From NCBI RefSeq assembly GCF_029846115.1, contig NZ_JARVZZ010000001.1:2976001-3040000 (forward strand): a stretch of 64,000 bases of DNA, written 5' to 3'. Of the stretch, positions 1 to 12,600 are shown piece after piece. Position 1 is the first letter of the stretch, and the number at the start of each line of letters is the position of its first letter. Both the position numbers and the translations under genes were made by a program. The notes under the pieces are model-generated. The model made no database searches and was not told the origin of the DNA. It saw only the letters and a program-made list of their open reading frames with translations. Source of the DNA: Serratia marcescens. Its GTDB lineage: Bacteria > Pseudomonadota > Gammaproteobacteria > Enterobacterales > Enterobacteriaceae.

Positions 1-65
1 CAGGCGGCCAGCACCAGGCTGGCCAGCGGGATCAGACGGAGCAAACTAACTTTGCGTATTGGCAT
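1..65 (-). CDS. lolB: Outer-membrane lipoprotein LolB (N-terminal fragment)
   Basis: Only the first 21 codons lie in the window. They read MPIRKVSLLRLIPLASLVLAA and the next codon begins TG, which fits a lipobox LAA|C. LolB receives lipoproteins from LolA and inserts them in the outer membrane. Identification rests mainly on the lipoprotein signal and on position: lolB is divergent from hemA in enterobacteria. The rest of the gene lies outside, so the mature domain cannot be checked. Confidence 0.8.
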   Translation of the reverse strand, partial: MPIRKVSLLRLIPLASLVLAA

Positions 66-533
66 AACTTTCTCTTGTCCTTTTGTCCTTGCGGGCATGC
101 GCGACGAAACCCGGATTCAGCGCTCACGCTAACGGGGCGGCGGCGGCGCGTCAATTTTTTGCTGCATCGCGTTGAATCTTGCCGCTTTTACAGGCGCACT
201 GCCAACCCGGCACGCGCGTCGGGGTCGCCATTAAGCGTAACACAATCGCCTGAAGGCGGGGGAGGCGCGCCCGATAAGCGGTGCCGGAGTTGCGCAAACG
301 CCGCCGTTGTGTCCGCCGAATAGCGTGCGCGTTATCGCAAACTGCGCTAAAATTTAAGCAATCGACCTACCCCATGACTATTTATCCTGCTGTATTTATT
401 GCTTATTCATTAATTGATGTCATCTATGACAACGATTGAACGGAAGATGCGGTTGTTACTTTTATTGATCCCGCGCATCAAGTAGAATGCCGTTCAACGA
501 GAACCCGTACCAAGATAAGTATTACTCGAAGCA
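66..533. promoter_or_regulatory. Divergent lolB/hemA intergenic region
   Basis: About 470 bases with no convincing gene. It must hold the promoters of lolB (leftward) and hemA (rightward). The first 300 bases are GC-rich and contain an 82-codon open frame at 75-323 with no ribosome binding site and arginine-rich composition, which I reject. The last 170 bases are AT-rich, as expected for a promoter, but I cannot fix a -35/-10 pair with confidence. Confidence 0.5.
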
Positions 534-1796
534 ATGACCCTGCTGGCGTTAGGTATAAATCACAAAACCGCTCCGGTTTCTCTGCGTGAAAGGGTGACCT
601 TCTCGCCAGAGTCCATCGATGAGGCGCTGACCAGCTTGCTCCAACAACCGTTGGTGCAGGGCGGCGTCGTGTTGTCCACCTGCAACCGCACCGAGCTGTA
701 CCTCAGCGTAGAGCAGCAGGAACACATGCACGAACAACTGGTCGCCTGGCTGTGCGCCTACCACAACCTGCGCCCGGAAGAGGTGAAGAAAAGCCTTTAC
801 TGGCATCAGGGCAACGACGCGGTCAGCCATCTGATGCGCGTGGCCAGCGGGTTGGATTCACTGGTACTGGGTGAACCGCAGATCCTCGGCCAGGTGAAAA
901 AGGCCTTCGCCGAGTCTCAACGCGGCCAGTCGCTGTCCGGCGAGCTGGAGCGGCTGTTCCAGAAATCCTTCTCCGTCGCCAAGCGTGTGCGTACCGAAAC
1001 CGACATCGGCGCCAGCGCGGTCTCCGTGGCCTTCGCCGCCTGTACCCTGGCGCGCCAGATCTTCGAATCGCTGGCCGATCTCAACGTCTTGCTGGTGGGC
1101 GCCGGTGAAACCATCGAGCTGGTGGCGCGTCACCTGCGCGAACACAAAGTGCGGCACATGATCATCGCCAACCGCACCCGCGAGCGCGCACAGCTGCTGG
1201 CGGACGAGGTCGGCGCGGAAGTGATCACCCTGCCGGAGATCGACGAACGCCTGGCGGACGCCGACATCATCATCAGCTCCACCGCCAGCCCGCTGCCGAT
1301 CATCGGCAAGGGGATGGTGGAGCGTGCGCTGAAGGCGCGCCGCAACCAGCCGATGCTGCTGGTGGATATCGCCGTACCGCGCGACATCGAGCCGGAGGTC
1401 GGCAAACTGGCCAACGCCTATCTGTACAGCGTGGACGATCTGCACGCCATCATTCAAAGCAACCTGGCGCAGCGCAAAGCGGCGGCGGTGCAGGCGGAGT
1501 CGATCGTGCAGCAGGAAAGCACCAACTTCATGGCCTGGTTGCGCTCGCAGGGCGCGGTGGAAACCATCCGCGACTACCGTTCGCAGGCCGACCAAATTCG
1601 CGCAGAGATGGAGGCCAAAGCGCTGGCCGCTATCGCGCAGGGCGCCAACGTGGAGCAGGTTATTCACGAGCTGGCCCATAAACTGACCAACCGTCTTATT
1701 CATGCCCCCACCAAATCCCTCCAGCAGGCCGCCGGCGACGGCGACGTGGAGCGGTTGCAGTTATTACGCGACAGCCTCGGGCTGGATCAGCATTAG
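534..1796 (+). CDS. hemA: Glutamyl-tRNA reductase HemA
   Basis: Reduces glutamyl-tRNA(Glu) with NADPH to glutamate-1-semialdehyde, the first committed step of C5 tetrapyrrole (heme, siroheme) synthesis. The 420-residue length matches the family. The catalytic cysteine is at residue 50 in STCNRTE, and a Rossmann glycine motif (VLLVGAGET) follows near residue 190. First gene of a rightward run hemA-prfA-prmC-sirB2-sirB1-kdsA, the order known in E. coli. The gap to prfA is 31 bases. Confidence 0.98.
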   Translation: MTLLALGINHKTAPVSLRERVTFSPESIDEALTSLLQQPLVQGGVVLSTCNRTELYLSVEQQEHMHEQLVAWLCAYHNLRPEEVKKSLYWHQGNDAVSHLMRVASGLDSLVLGEPQILGQVKKAFAESQRGQSLSGELERLFQKSFSVAKRVRTETDIGASAVSVAFAACTLARQIFESLADLNVLLVGAGETIELVARHLREHKVRHMIIANRTRERAQLLADEVGAEVITLPEIDERLADADIIISSTASPLPIIGKGMVERALKARRNQPMLLVDIAVPRDIEPEVGKLANAYLYSVDDLHAIIQSNLAQRKAAAVQAESIVQQESTNFMAWLRSQGAVETIRDYRSQADQIRAEMEAKALAAIAQGANVEQVIHELAHKLTNRLIHAPTKSLQQAAGDGDVERLQLLRDSLGLDQH

Positions 1797-1827
1797 TTTT
1801 CTCTATTAACAGGGTTTATTACCACGC

Positions 1828-2913
1828 ATGAAGCCTTCTATTGTTGCCAAACTGGAAGCGTTACAAGAGCGCCATGAAGAAGTGCAGGCGCTGCTCGGCG
1901 ATGCCGGCGTCATCGCCGACCAAGACCGGTTCCGCGCGCTGTCGCGAGAATACGCGCAGCTGACCGACGTCAGCCGCTGCTTCCTGGAATGGCGTCAGGT
2001 GCAGGAGGATCTGGAGACGGCGGAAATGATGCTGGACGATCCGGAAATGCGCGAGATGGCGCAGGACGAGCTGAAACAGGCGCGGGCGGCCAGCGAAGAA
2101 CTGGAGCAGCAGCTGCAGGTGTTGCTGCTGCCGAAAGATCCGGACGATGAGCGCAGCTGCTTCCTCGAAGTGCGCGCCGGCACCGGCGGCGATGAGGCGG
2201 CGATCTTCGCCGGCGATCTGTTCCGCATGTACAGCCGCTATGCGGAAAGCCGCCGCTGGCGGGTCGAGGTGATGAGCGCCAACGAAGGCGAGCACGGCGG
2301 CTTTAAAGAAGTGATCGCCAAAGTCTCCGGCGACGGTGTATACGGTCAGCTGAAGTTTGAATCCGGCGGCCACCGCGTGCAGCGCGTGCCGGAAACCGAA
2401 TCCCAGGGGCGCATCCACACCTCCGCCTGCACCGTGGCGGTGATGCCGGAAGTGCCGGAAGCCGAGCTGCCGGACATCAACCCGGGCGATCTGAAAATCG
2501 ACACCTTCCGCTCCTCCGGCGCCGGCGGCCAGCACGTTAACACCACCGACTCGGCGATCCGCATCACCCACCTGCCGACCGGCATCGTGGTGGAGTGCCA
2601 GGACGAACGTTCACAGCACAAAAATAAAGCCAAGGCGATGTCGGTGCTGGGCGCGCGCATTCGCGCCGCCGAGATGGCCAAACGCCAGCAGGCCGAGGCG
2701 TCCACTCGCCGCAACCTGCTGGGCAGCGGCGATCGTTCTGACCGTAACCGCACCTACAACTTCCCGCAGGGGCGGGTGACCGACCACCGCATCAACCTGA
2801 CGCTCTACCGCCTGGACGAGGTGATGGAAGGCAAACTGGACATGCTGATCCAGCCGATCGTGCAGGAGTATCAGGCCGATCAGCTGGCTGCGCTGTCCGC
2901 CGAGCAAGAGTGA
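1828..2913 (+). CDS. prfA: Peptide chain release factor 1
   Basis: Recognises UAA and UAG stop codons and triggers hydrolysis of peptidyl-tRNA. 361 residues, usual for RF1. The GGQ motif that enters the peptidyl-transferase centre is present in GAGGQHVN near residue 235; its glutamine is the target of PrmC, which is encoded immediately downstream and overlaps. Ends with TGA that overlaps the ATG of prmC. Confidence 0.98.
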   Translation: MKPSIVAKLEALQERHEEVQALLGDAGVIADQDRFRALSREYAQLTDVSRCFLEWRQVQEDLETAEMMLDDPEMREMAQDELKQARAASEELEQQLQVLLLPKDPDDERSCFLEVRAGTGGDEAAIFAGDLFRMYSRYAESRRWRVEVMSANEGEHGGFKEVIAKVSGDGVYGQLKFESGGHRVQRVPETESQGRIHTSACTVAVMPEVPEAELPDINPGDLKIDTFRSSGAGGQHVNTTDSAIRITHLPTGIVVECQDERSQHKNKAKAMSVLGARIRAAEMAKRQQAEASTRRNLLGSGDRSDRNRTYNFPQGRVTDHRINLTLYRLDEVMEGKLDMLIQPIVQEYQADQLAALSAEQE

Positions 2914-3746
2914 TGGACTATCAACACTGGCTGAAAGCCGCCGCCGCGCGTTTGACCCACAGCGACAGCGCCCGGCGCGACGCGGAAATCCTGTTGGGTT
3001 TCGTGACCGGCAAGGCCAGAACCTTCCTGATGGCGTTCGGGGAAACCCTGCTGACGCCGCCGCAGCAACAGCAGCTGGAGACGCTGCTGGCGCGCCGCGA
3101 ACGCGGTGAGCCGGTGGCCTATCTGGTGGGTGAGCGCGAGTTTTGGTCGCTGCCGCTGTCGGTCTCGCCCGCAACGCTAATCCCACGCCCGGATACCGAA
3201 TGCCTGGTGGAACTGGCGCTGGCGCGTCTGCCGCCGCAACCCTGCCACTTCCTCGATCTCGGCACCGGCACCGGCGCCATCGCGCTGGCGCTGGCCAGCG
3301 AGCGCCCGGATTGTTCAGCGATCGGCGTCGATGTGCAGCCGGAGGCGGTCGCGCTGGCGCAGCACAATGCGCGCAAGCTGAATATCGACAACGTCCGATT
3401 TTTACAGGGCAGCTGGTTTGCGCCGGTGGCGGGGCAACGCTTCGCGCTGATCGCCAGCAATCCGCCCTATATCGACGCCGCCGATCCGCATTTGTCGCAG
3501 GGTGACGTGCGCTTCGAGCCGGGCAGCGCGCTGGTCGCCGCCGATCATGGGCTGGCGGCTCTGGCCGCCATCGTGCGCCAGGCGCCGCACCATTTGCAGC
3601 CCCAGGGTTGGCTGCTGTTGGAACATGGCTGGCAGCAGGGCGAGAGCGTGCGCGCGTTGCTGCAGGCCGCCGGATTTTCCGCTGTCGCCACCCACCGTGA
3701 TTACGGCGACAACGACCGCGTGACGCTCGGCCAATGGCCGGGATAA
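2913..3746 (+). CDS. prmC: Release factor glutamine methyltransferase PrmC
   Basis: SAM-dependent methyltransferase that N5-methylates the glutamine of the GGQ motif in RF1 and RF2. The SAM-binding motif LDLGTGTGAIAL and the catalytic NPPY motif (SNPPYID) are both present. I choose the ATG at 2913, sharing one base with the prfA stop (TGATG), because MDYQHWL matches the family N-terminus; a GTG three bases upstream is possible. 277 residues. Translational coupling to its substrate gene prfA is likely. Confidence 0.97.
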   Translation: MDYQHWLKAAAARLTHSDSARRDAEILLGFVTGKARTFLMAFGETLLTPPQQQQLETLLARRERGEPVAYLVGEREFWSLPLSVSPATLIPRPDTECLVELALARLPPQPCHFLDLGTGTGAIALALASERPDCSAIGVDVQPEAVALAQHNARKLNIDNVRFLQGSWFAPVAGQRFALIASNPPYIDAADPHLSQGDVRFEPGSALVAADHGLAALAAIVRQAPHHLQPQGWLLLEHGWQQGESVRALLQAAGFSAVATHRDYGDNDRVTLGQWPG

Positions 3747-3790
3747 GCGCCCCTCATAATAACGACGCCCGGGCCATTTAAGGGAGCATC

Positions 3791-4185
3791 ATGACTGCAT
3801 ACACCGCGTTGAAACATTTCCATTTGCTGACGGTCGCCATCAGTATTACCTTGTTTGTGCTGCGTTTCTACTGGCAGTGGCGCCGCTCGCCGATCATGGG
3901 CCGCCGCTGGGTCAAGGTCGCGCCGCACCTGAACGACACGCTGCTGTTCGTCAGCGGCATCGCGCTGGTGGTGACGTTCGGGTTTTATCCGCTGCTGGGT
4001 ATGGACTCATGGCTGACCGAGAAGCTGTTTGGCGTTATTATCTATATCCTGCTTGGCTACGTCGCATTGGGCAAGAAGACCAAAAGTCAGCGGCTGCGAA
4101 CCGTGGCGTTCGTGCTGGCGTTGGGCTGTCTGTATCTGATAATTAAACTTGCCACGACGAAAATACCGTTTCTGATGGGATACCT

Positions 4186-4189
<4 letters not shown>
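3791..4189 (+). CDS. sirB2: SirB2 family integral membrane protein
   Basis: 132 residues with about four hydrophobic membrane segments, and a GGGAG ribosome binding site before ATG. Matches the SirB/YchQ family, first linked with SirA-dependent invasion gene expression in Salmonella; its biochemical function is not established. Stop overlaps the start of sirB1 by four bases (ATGA), so the two are probably translated together. Confidence 0.93.
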
Positions 4190-5908
<1,719 letters not shown>

Positions 5909-5923
5909 GCGCTCGTCGCCATA

Positions 5924-5952
5924 AAAAAAAGCCCGACTTGTCGGGCTTTTTG
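5924..5952. terminator. Bidirectional rho-independent terminator kdsA/dauA
   Basis: Stem GCCCGA (5931-5936), loop CTTG, stem TCGGGC (5941-5946), with a run of A before and T after, so it can stop transcription from both sides. Confidence 0.9.
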
Positions 5953-5956
5953 ACGT

Positions 5957-7645
5957 TTAGGTGCCGGTGGCCGCCAGCGCTTCCGGCAGCGTCGGGAAGA
6001 ACTGCAAGCGGCCCTCGATCGGCTGCACCCGCGCGCGCGCCAGGGTTTTCAGCGGCTGGAACGGCACGTCGGTGATCACCAATTTCTTGTCCGCCGGCAG
6101 CACGTCGATAAAGCGCCGCAGGGCGCTCAGGCCGCCGGCGTCGAGCACCGGCACCGCATCCCACTGCAGCACGATCGTGTGATAACTTTCGCTGCGCGCC
6201 AACAGTTCGGTAAAGATGCGCTCGGCGGCGGCGAAGAACAGCGGGCCGTTCACCCGCAGCACCAAGCGGCCGCCGTCGGCGCTCAGCTCACTCAGCCGCG
6301 TCATGCGGGCGATGCGGCGCATAAACAGCAGCGATGCCAGCACGATACCCACGGTAATGGCGATCACCATATCGAACAGCACCGTCAGCGACATGCACAG
6401 CAGCAGCACCAGAATGTCGTCCTTCGGCGCCCGGCGCAGCAGGTAAATTACCTTGTGCGCCTCGCTCATGTTCCAGGCGACCATCAGCAGCAGCGCCGCC
6501 ATCGCCGCCAGCGGCAGGTAAGAGAGCCACGGCGCCAAGACCAGCAGCGCCAACAGCACCAGCAGCGCGTGGATGATGGCGGACACCGGCGAGGTGGCGC
6601 CGGCGCGCACGTTGGCCGCCGAACGGGCAATCGCGGCGGTGGCGGTAATGCCGCCGAAGAACGGCGCGATGATGTTGCCCGCACCTTGGCCGAGCAGTTC
6701 GCTGTTCGAGTTGTGCTTCTTGCCGGTCATGCCGTCGAGCACCACGGCGCACAGCAGCGATTCGATCGCGCCGAGCATCGCCATCGAAAACGCCGCCGGC
6801 AGCAGGGCGGAAACGGTTTGCCAGCTCAGGGTGAACGGCTGCCCGCCGCCGCCCGGCAGATCCCAGGGCAGCAGCAGCTGTGGCAGGATCGGCGGAATGC
6901 CCTGGCCGCTGCTGCCATCGGCCAGCAGGTAGCTGAAGCGCGAGCCGATGGTTGCCACCGGGTGGTCAAACAGCGCCAGCAGCCCCATCAGCGCGGTGCC
7001 CGCCAGCAGCGCCGGCAGGTGGCCAGGCACCCGCAGGCCGAGCTTGGGCCAGAAGATCAGGATCAAGAGCGTCACCGCGCCGATCAGGGTATCGCCGAAA
7101 TCCAGCGTCGGCAGCGCCTGCAGCAGGGCGTACAGCTTGCCAACGTAATTTTCCGGCGTGTGCGCCAGCTGCAGGCCGAAGAAATCCTTGATCTGCATGG
7201 TGGCGATGGTGATGGCGATGCCGGAGGTAAAGCCGAGCGTCACCGGCAGCGGAATGTACTCGATCAGCCGGCCAAAGCGCGCCAGCCCCATCAACAGCAG
7301 AAACACCCCGGAAATCAGCGTGGCGACCAGCAGGCCGGCCAGGCCGAACTGCTGCGAAACCGGATACAGGATCACCACGAAGGCGGCGGTGGGGCCGGAG
7401 ACGCTGTAGCGCGAGCCGCCGCTGACGGCGATGACGATGCCGGCGATGGCGGCGGTGTACAGGCCGTACTGCGGCGGCACGCCGCTGGCGATCGCCAGCG
7501 CCATCGCCAGCGGGATGGCGATAATACCGACCGTCACCCCGGCGATAGCGTCTTTCAGCAACCGCGCCAGGCTATAAGGTTCCCGCCAGCAGGCGTCTAT
7601 CAGCGCGCTGAAGGGGCGAATTTTGTTTATTTCATGCGTTTTCAT
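5957..7645 (-). CDS. dauA: C4-dicarboxylic acid transporter DauA (SulP family)
   Basis: 562-residue SulP/SLC26 transporter of the inner membrane; E. coli DauA (YchM) takes up succinate and other C4-dicarboxylates aerobically at acidic pH. About the first 430 residues are the transmembrane domain ([30 protein letters not shown]); the last 110 form a cytoplasmic STAS domain ([18 protein letters not shown]). Length and sequence closely follow the E. coli protein. Its promoter lies in 7646-7877. Confidence 0.96.
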   Translation of the reverse strand: MKTHEINKIRPFSALIDACWREPYSLARLLKDAIAGVTVGIIAIPLAMALAIASGVPPQYGLYTAAIAGIVIAVSGGSRYSVSGPTAAFVVILYPVSQQFGLAGLLVATLISGVFLLLMGLARFGRLIEYIPLPVTLGFTSGIAITIATMQIKDFFGLQLAHTPENYVGKLYALLQALPTLDFGDTLIGAVTLLILIFWPKLGLRVPGHLPALLAGTALMGLLALFDHPVATIGSRFSYLLADGSSGQGIPPILPQLLLPWDLPGGGGQPFTLSWQTVSALLPAAFSMAMLGAIESLLCAVVLDGMTGKKHNSNSELLGQGAGNIIAPFFGGITATAAIARSAANVRAGATSPVSAIIHALLVLLALLVLAPWLSYLPLAAMAALLLMVAWNMSEAHKVIYLLRRAPKDDILVLLLCMSLTVLFDMVIAITVGIVLASLLFMRRIARMTRLSELSADGGRLVLRVNGPLFFAAAERIFTELLARSESYHTIVLQWDAVPVLDAGGLSALRRFIDVLPADKKLVITDVPFQPLKTLARARVQPIEGRLQFFPTLPEALAATGT

Positions 7646-7825
7646 CTACGGTGCGTACCAAATCTTCAAAAGTGAAAGGAATGGCGGGCCCGATGAGGTC
7701 CGTCTTGTCACGTGACAGATACCATACGCCTTTTGTTCAGCGGATTACCAGACCTGTGTCAATTTGGCGCAGGAAATCAGAGAGTCGCCCTTTTGTTTGG
7801 CGCTAAATACCGATAACAGATAAGT

Positions 7826-7846
7826 CAGCCGCAGATTCTGCGGCTG
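7826..7846. terminator. Hairpin after the UPF0303 gene
   Basis: Inverted repeat CAGCCGCAGA / TCTGCGGCTG with a very short loop, 31 bases downstream (minus strand) of the UPF0303 stop. The U-run is poor on both strands, so termination is probable but not certain. Confidence 0.5.
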
Positions 7847-7877
7847 AAAAGGAAAGGAATAGTCGAGGTTTCAACGG

Positions 7878-8363
7878 CTAGTGGAGTTCGGGCAGGGATA
7901 AGCCGAGAAAATTCGCTAAAGTACTCACCAGCAGTTGGTGATCGTCCTTCTGCGGCGCACCGGAAATGCTGATGCTACCGACGCAGCCGAGGCCGGTTAG
8001 GGTGAGCGGGAAGGCGCCGCCGTGCACCGAATAGTCGCGCACGCTCAGCCCGTAGCGTTCCTCCAGCGACGTTTGTCGCTGCTGCAGGCGCAGGCCGATG
8101 GCGTAAGAGCTTTTGTGAAAATGGTTCACCAGATTGCGCTTGCGCCGCACCCAGTCGGCAATGTCCGGCGTGGCGCCCGGCATGGCGTAATAAAACAGCG
8201 TTTGCCCGGCCAGTTGGATCTCGATGGCGATGCTCAGGCCGCGCCGCTCGGCGGCGGTTTTCAGCGCCGCGCCCAGCTCCCAGGCGGTGGCGGCGTCAAA
8301 ATGGGTAAAGGCCAGCGTCGCTTCCTGTTCGCTGAGCGCCTGCAGTTCATCGTCGATATTCAT
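7878..8363 (-). CDS. UPF0303 / heme-degrading-domain (HbpS/GlcG-like) protein
   Basis: 161 residues from the ATG at 8363, preceded by GGGGGAG. The fold family is the GlcG/HbpS-like domain (UPF0303, DUF336-type), with the recognisable block DYSVHGGAFPLTLTGLGCVGSISISG. Members are often annotated as heme-degrading or cofactor-binding proteins; no activity can be read from the sequence. Stands alone between dauA (same strand) and a divergent GGDEF gene. An in-frame GTG seven codons upstream is a weaker start. Confidence 0.85.
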   Translation of the reverse strand: MNIDDELQALSEQEATLAFTHFDAATAWELGAALKTAAERRGLSIAIEIQLAGQTLFYYAMPGATPDIADWVRRKRNLVNHFHKSSYAIGLRLQQRQTSLEERYGLSVRDYSVHGGAFPLTLTGLGCVGSISISGAPQKDDHQLLVSTLANFLGLSLPELH

Positions 8364-8563
8364 GCGGTTCTCCCCCGATAACACAAAGCACAGAGTAGCC
8401 TGAAGCGCGCATCGTGAGATAGACGGCTTGGCGATAAGATAGAACTGCTACTCTATTAATAGACTGTGTAAAATAGCCGCCGCCGAAGCGGAGACGACAG
8501 GGATACGTTATTCAACGTCTGCACATCAACCCCTGGCGATCCCGAGGAGCGCGCTGACTATTT
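8364..8563. promoter_or_regulatory. Divergent promoter region, UPF0303 gene / GGDEF gene
   Basis: 200 bases between two divergent starts. AT-rich around 8440-8475, where the promoters are expected. A GAGG ribosome binding site lies near 8543 for the GGDEF gene. No operator recognised. Confidence 0.4.
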
Positions 8564-9664
8564 ATGACCTACATTGCGTCCATTCCCGCCATTTACAGCG
8601 ACGCCTGCATCACCTACGCCACGCTGTCGGTAAGCTATTTCGTTCTCAGTAAAAACGCGCCGTTCTCCTACCGTTCTGCGCTGTGGAAGCGCGTCGTATT
8701 CGGCCTGTTGGCCGGGGTGGCGGTGCTCTATCTAAGCCAGGACCGGCTGGAGCTGACCGATAAGGTGCACTACAGCTTTGCGATGATCCCGATGATCCTG
8801 GTGACGTTCTTTGGCGGCGGCGTCAGCGGGCTGGTGAGCTTTTTGTTCGCCATGGCGCTGACCGGCGGTTTCACCGTCGATAACCTGTTTATCGCCTCAA
8901 TCCTGGTGCCGCTGCTGCTGTCGCGAGTGTGGCTGAAGAAATCCCACTGGGTGTTTTATCTGACGATCGGCGCTATCGCGCTGTATCGAATCGCGGTGGT
9001 GTGGCTGCTGGTGGACATGAGCGGGCTGTGGCTGGACGTGTTGCTGTACCAGGCGATTTCCGCGCTCTGCCTGGCGATTTGCTACCATGCGCTGAATTTC
9101 AAAGAGCGCCACATCTACGCCTATTTCGCGATGCGCGCACGCGCCACCACCGACAGCCTGACCCATATCAACAACCGCGCCAGCGTCGATTATCACCTGA
9201 TGCTGCAGCGCGCCGAACGCCGCCCGTGCGGGCTGATGATCCTCGATTTGGATGACTTCAAAAAGATCAACGACACCTACGGCCATCCGGCCGGCGACGT
9301 GCTGCTGGCCAGCGTCGGCCGGCTGTTGCAAAACAGCGTGCGCAACGAGGACTTTGTCGGGCGTTACGGCGGCGAGGAGTTTATGGTGATCACCGCCAGC
9401 TACGATCCGCAGGTCATCGGCGGGGTGGCGGAGCGTATTCGCAGCGCGGTGGCGAGTTCGACGTTCTTGCTGAACGCCCACGATGAAGCTCACATCACGC
9501 TGTCCATCGGCGTGTCGCTGTATCTGCCCGGCATGACGCTGGACAAGGCGATCGCCATGACCGACGAAGCGTTGTATGAGGCGAAGCGCAGCGGCAAAAA
9601 CCGGGTGGTGACCAGCCGCGTAATGCAGCTGGCGCCGCTGGGTGCCGGTTTCACGCGCGAATAA
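8564..9664 (+). CDS. Membrane-anchored diguanylate cyclase (GGDEF)
   Basis: 366 residues. Roughly residues 20-190 form five or six membrane helices; the rest is a GGDEF domain that should make cyclic di-GMP from two GTP. The active-site motif reads GGEEF (residues 269-273), a functional variant, and an RxxD product-inhibition site (RNED, 260-263) is spaced five residues before it as in active enzymes. No EAL domain. The N-terminal sensor type is not one I can name, and the input signal is unknown. Confidence 0.92.
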   Translation: MTYIASIPAIYSDACITYATLSVSYFVLSKNAPFSYRSALWKRVVFGLLAGVAVLYLSQDRLELTDKVHYSFAMIPMILVTFFGGGVSGLVSFLFAMALTGGFTVDNLFIASILVPLLLSRVWLKKSHWVFYLTIGAIALYRIAVVWLLVDMSGLWLDVLLYQAISALCLAICYHALNFKERHIYAYFAMRARATTDSLTHINNRASVDYHLMLQRAERRPCGLMILDLDDFKKINDTYGHPAGDVLLASVGRLLQNSVRNEDFVGRYGGEEFMVITASYDPQVIGGVAERIRSAVASSTFLLNAHDEAHITLSIGVSLYLPGMTLDKAIAMTDEALYEAKRSGKNRVVTSRVMQLAPLGAGFTRE

Positions 9665-9697
9665 TCCGCCCCCGCCGTAAAGGCGAGAGGCGTTGAC

Positions 9698-12600
9698 TCA
9701 GGCCGCCAGCGTGTGTTCGCGGAAGGCGTTCAGCAGCTCCTCGGTGAACGTCAGGCGTTTCTGGCGATCGGCCAGATCGAGCGTGAACTTCAGCTTGCTC
9801 GGGCCGTCCAGACGGTAAACCTGAGGATTGCCCTGCAACAGGCCGATCAGATAGCCGGGGTCGACGCGGTTGTTGTCGCCGAACTCGATAAAGCCGCCGC
9901 GCTCGTTGCTCTCGATGCGTTTGATGCCCAGCTTCTGCGCATGCAGGCGCAGCGCCGCGCACTGCAACAGGTTGCGCGCCGCGTCCGGCAACTGGCCGAA
10001 GCGGTCGATCAGCTCGACCTTCAGCTCATCCAGCTCGCCGTCGTGCTTCGCGCTGGCGATGCGCTTGTACAGCGATAGACGGGTATTGACGTCGGGAATG
10101 AAGTCTTCCGGCAACAGCGCCGGCATGCGCAGCTCCACTTCGGTCTGGCTGCTGGTGAGATCTTCCAGCGACGGTTCGCGGCCGTTTTTCAACGCATCGA
10201 CGGCGCTTTCCAGCAACTCCATGTAGAGCGAGAAACCGACGGTGGTCATCTGGCCGCTCTGGTCTTCACCCAGCAGTTCGCCGGCGCCGCGGATCTCGAG
10301 ATCGTGGGTCGCCAGCGCGAAACCGGCGCCGAGATCTTCCAGCGATGCGATGGCTTCGAGCCGTTTATGAGCGTCGGTGCCCATGGCTTTCGGGTTCGGC
10401 GTCAGCAGATAGGCGTAAGCCTGGTGGTGCGAACGCCCGACGCGGCCGCGCAACTGGTGCAGCTGCGCCAGGCCGAAGCGATCGGCGCGCTCGATGATGA
10501 TGGTGTTGGCGCTGGGGATATCGATGCCGGTCTCGATGATGGTGGTGCACACCAGCACGTTGAAGCGCTGGTGGTGGAAATCGTTCATCACCCGTTCCAG
10601 ATCGCGTTCGCGCATCTGGCCGTGGCCGATGGCGATGCGCGCTTCCGGCACCAACTCAGCCAGGCGCTGCGCCGCTTTCTCGATGTTTTCCACGTCGTTA
10701 TAGAGGTAGTAAACCTGGCCGCCGCGCAACACTTCGCGCAGGATCGCTTCGCGCACCACCAGGCTGTCGTATTCGCGCACGAAGGTTTTCACCGCCAGGC
10801 GGCGTGCCGGCGGGGTGGCGATGATCGACAGATCGCGCATGCCGCTCATCGCCATGTTCAGGGTCCGCGGGATAGGCGTGGCGGTCAGCGTCAGGATATC
10901 GACGTCGGCGCGCATCGCCTTGATGCGTTCTTTATGGCGCACGCCGAAGCGGTGTTCTTCATCGACGATCAGCAGCCCCAGGTCTTTCCAGCGCAGATCG
11001 CTCTGCAAAAGCTTGTGGGTGCCGATGATGATATCCACCTTGCCTTCGGCCGCGTCGTCCAGCACCTGCTGCTGCTCTTTGGCGCTGCGGAAGCGCGACA
11101 TCATCTCGATGCGGATCGGCCAGGTGGCGAAGCGATCGCGGAAGTTGTCGAAGTGCTGCTGTGCCAGCAGGGTGGTCGGCACCAGCACCGCTACCTGCTT
11201 GCCGTTTTCCACCGCCAGGAAGGCGGCGCGCATCGCCACTTCGGTTTTGCCGAAGCCGACGTCGCCGCACACCAGGCGATCCATCGCCAACGGCTGGCAC
11301 ATGTCGCTCAGCACCGCGTTGATCGCCTGTTCCTGATCCGGCGTGGTTTCGAACGGGAAGCTCTGGCAGAACAGCTGATACTGTTCGCGGTTGTGTTTGA
11401 AGGCGAAACCGGCCTTGGCGGCGCGCTGGGCGTAGATATCCAGCAGCTCGGCCGCCACGTCGCGCACCCGCTCGGCCGCTTTCTGCCGTGCGCGCGTCCA
11501 GGCGTCGCCGCCCAGTTTGTGCAAAGGAGCGTTTTCGTCTGCGCCGCCGGCGTAACGGCTGATCAGATGCAGCGAAGAAACCGGCACGTACAGCTTGTCC
11601 TCACCGGCGTAGGAGAGGATCAGGTACTCGGCCTTGATGCCGCCGGCCTCCAGCGTGGTCAGGCCGACGTAGCGGCCGACGCCGTGCTCCAGGTGCACCA
11701 CCGGCTGGCCGGGATGCAGTTCCGCCAGGTTGCGGATCAGGGTATCGGTATTGATGGTGCGCCGGTTGTCCTGCCGGCGGCGGCTGACGCGTTCGCCGAG
11801 CAGATCGCTTTCGCAGATCAGCGCCCGCTGGCGCAGGCCGTCGAGGAAGCCGTGTTCAGCGGCGCCGACCATCATGTAACGGCCCGCCGTTTCCGCCTGA
11901 TCGAGGCGCTGAATCAGCGCCGGCGCCAGCTTGATGCGGCCGAGCAGATCCTGCAGCGTTTCACGCCGCCCCTCGCTCTCGACGGAGAAAATCACGCTGC
12001 CATCGAAGCCTTCGATAAAGCGCCGCAGATTATCCAGCGGGGATTTATGCTGCGCCTGCACCGCCAAATCGGGCAGGGTATGGTAATCCAGATTGGTATT
12101 GCCGGCCTTGGCCGGCAGCTCATCGGTTTTCAGCGCGATGCGCGGCCAGGCCTTCAGCTCGCCGAACAGCGCGTCGACGCGCAGCCACAGCGTGTCCGGC
12201 GCCAGCAGCGGGCGCATCGGATCGACGCGGCGGCTTTCATAACGCTGATTGACGTCCTGCCAGAAGCGCTCGGCGGCGCCCTCCAGATCGCCGGTATTGA
12301 CGATCAGCGTGTTGGCCGGCAGGTAGCTGAACAGCGACGGCAGCGGTTGGCTGAAGAACAGCGGCTGCCAGTATTCGATGCCGGCCGGCCAGGCGCTTTT
12401 GCTGACCTGCTGATAGATGTGCTCGGCGTCGCGACGCACCTCAAACTGCTCGCGCCACTGGCTGCGGAACAGCTCGATGGCGTTCTTGTCGGTGGGGAAC
12501 TCGTGGGCCGGCAACAGATTGATGGCCTCGACTTCGCTCAGCGTGCGCTGGCTATCGACGTCGAAGATGCGCAGGCTGTCGATTTCGTCATCGAAGAAGT

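Noticed and set aside
75..323. 82-codon frame between lolB and hemA
   Set aside because: No ribosome binding site, Arg/Ser-rich, no family character; falls in the expected promoter region.
6179..7675. 498-codon plus-strand open frame opposite dauA
   Set aside because: Gln/His/Arg-rich antisense shadow of a conserved transporter gene.
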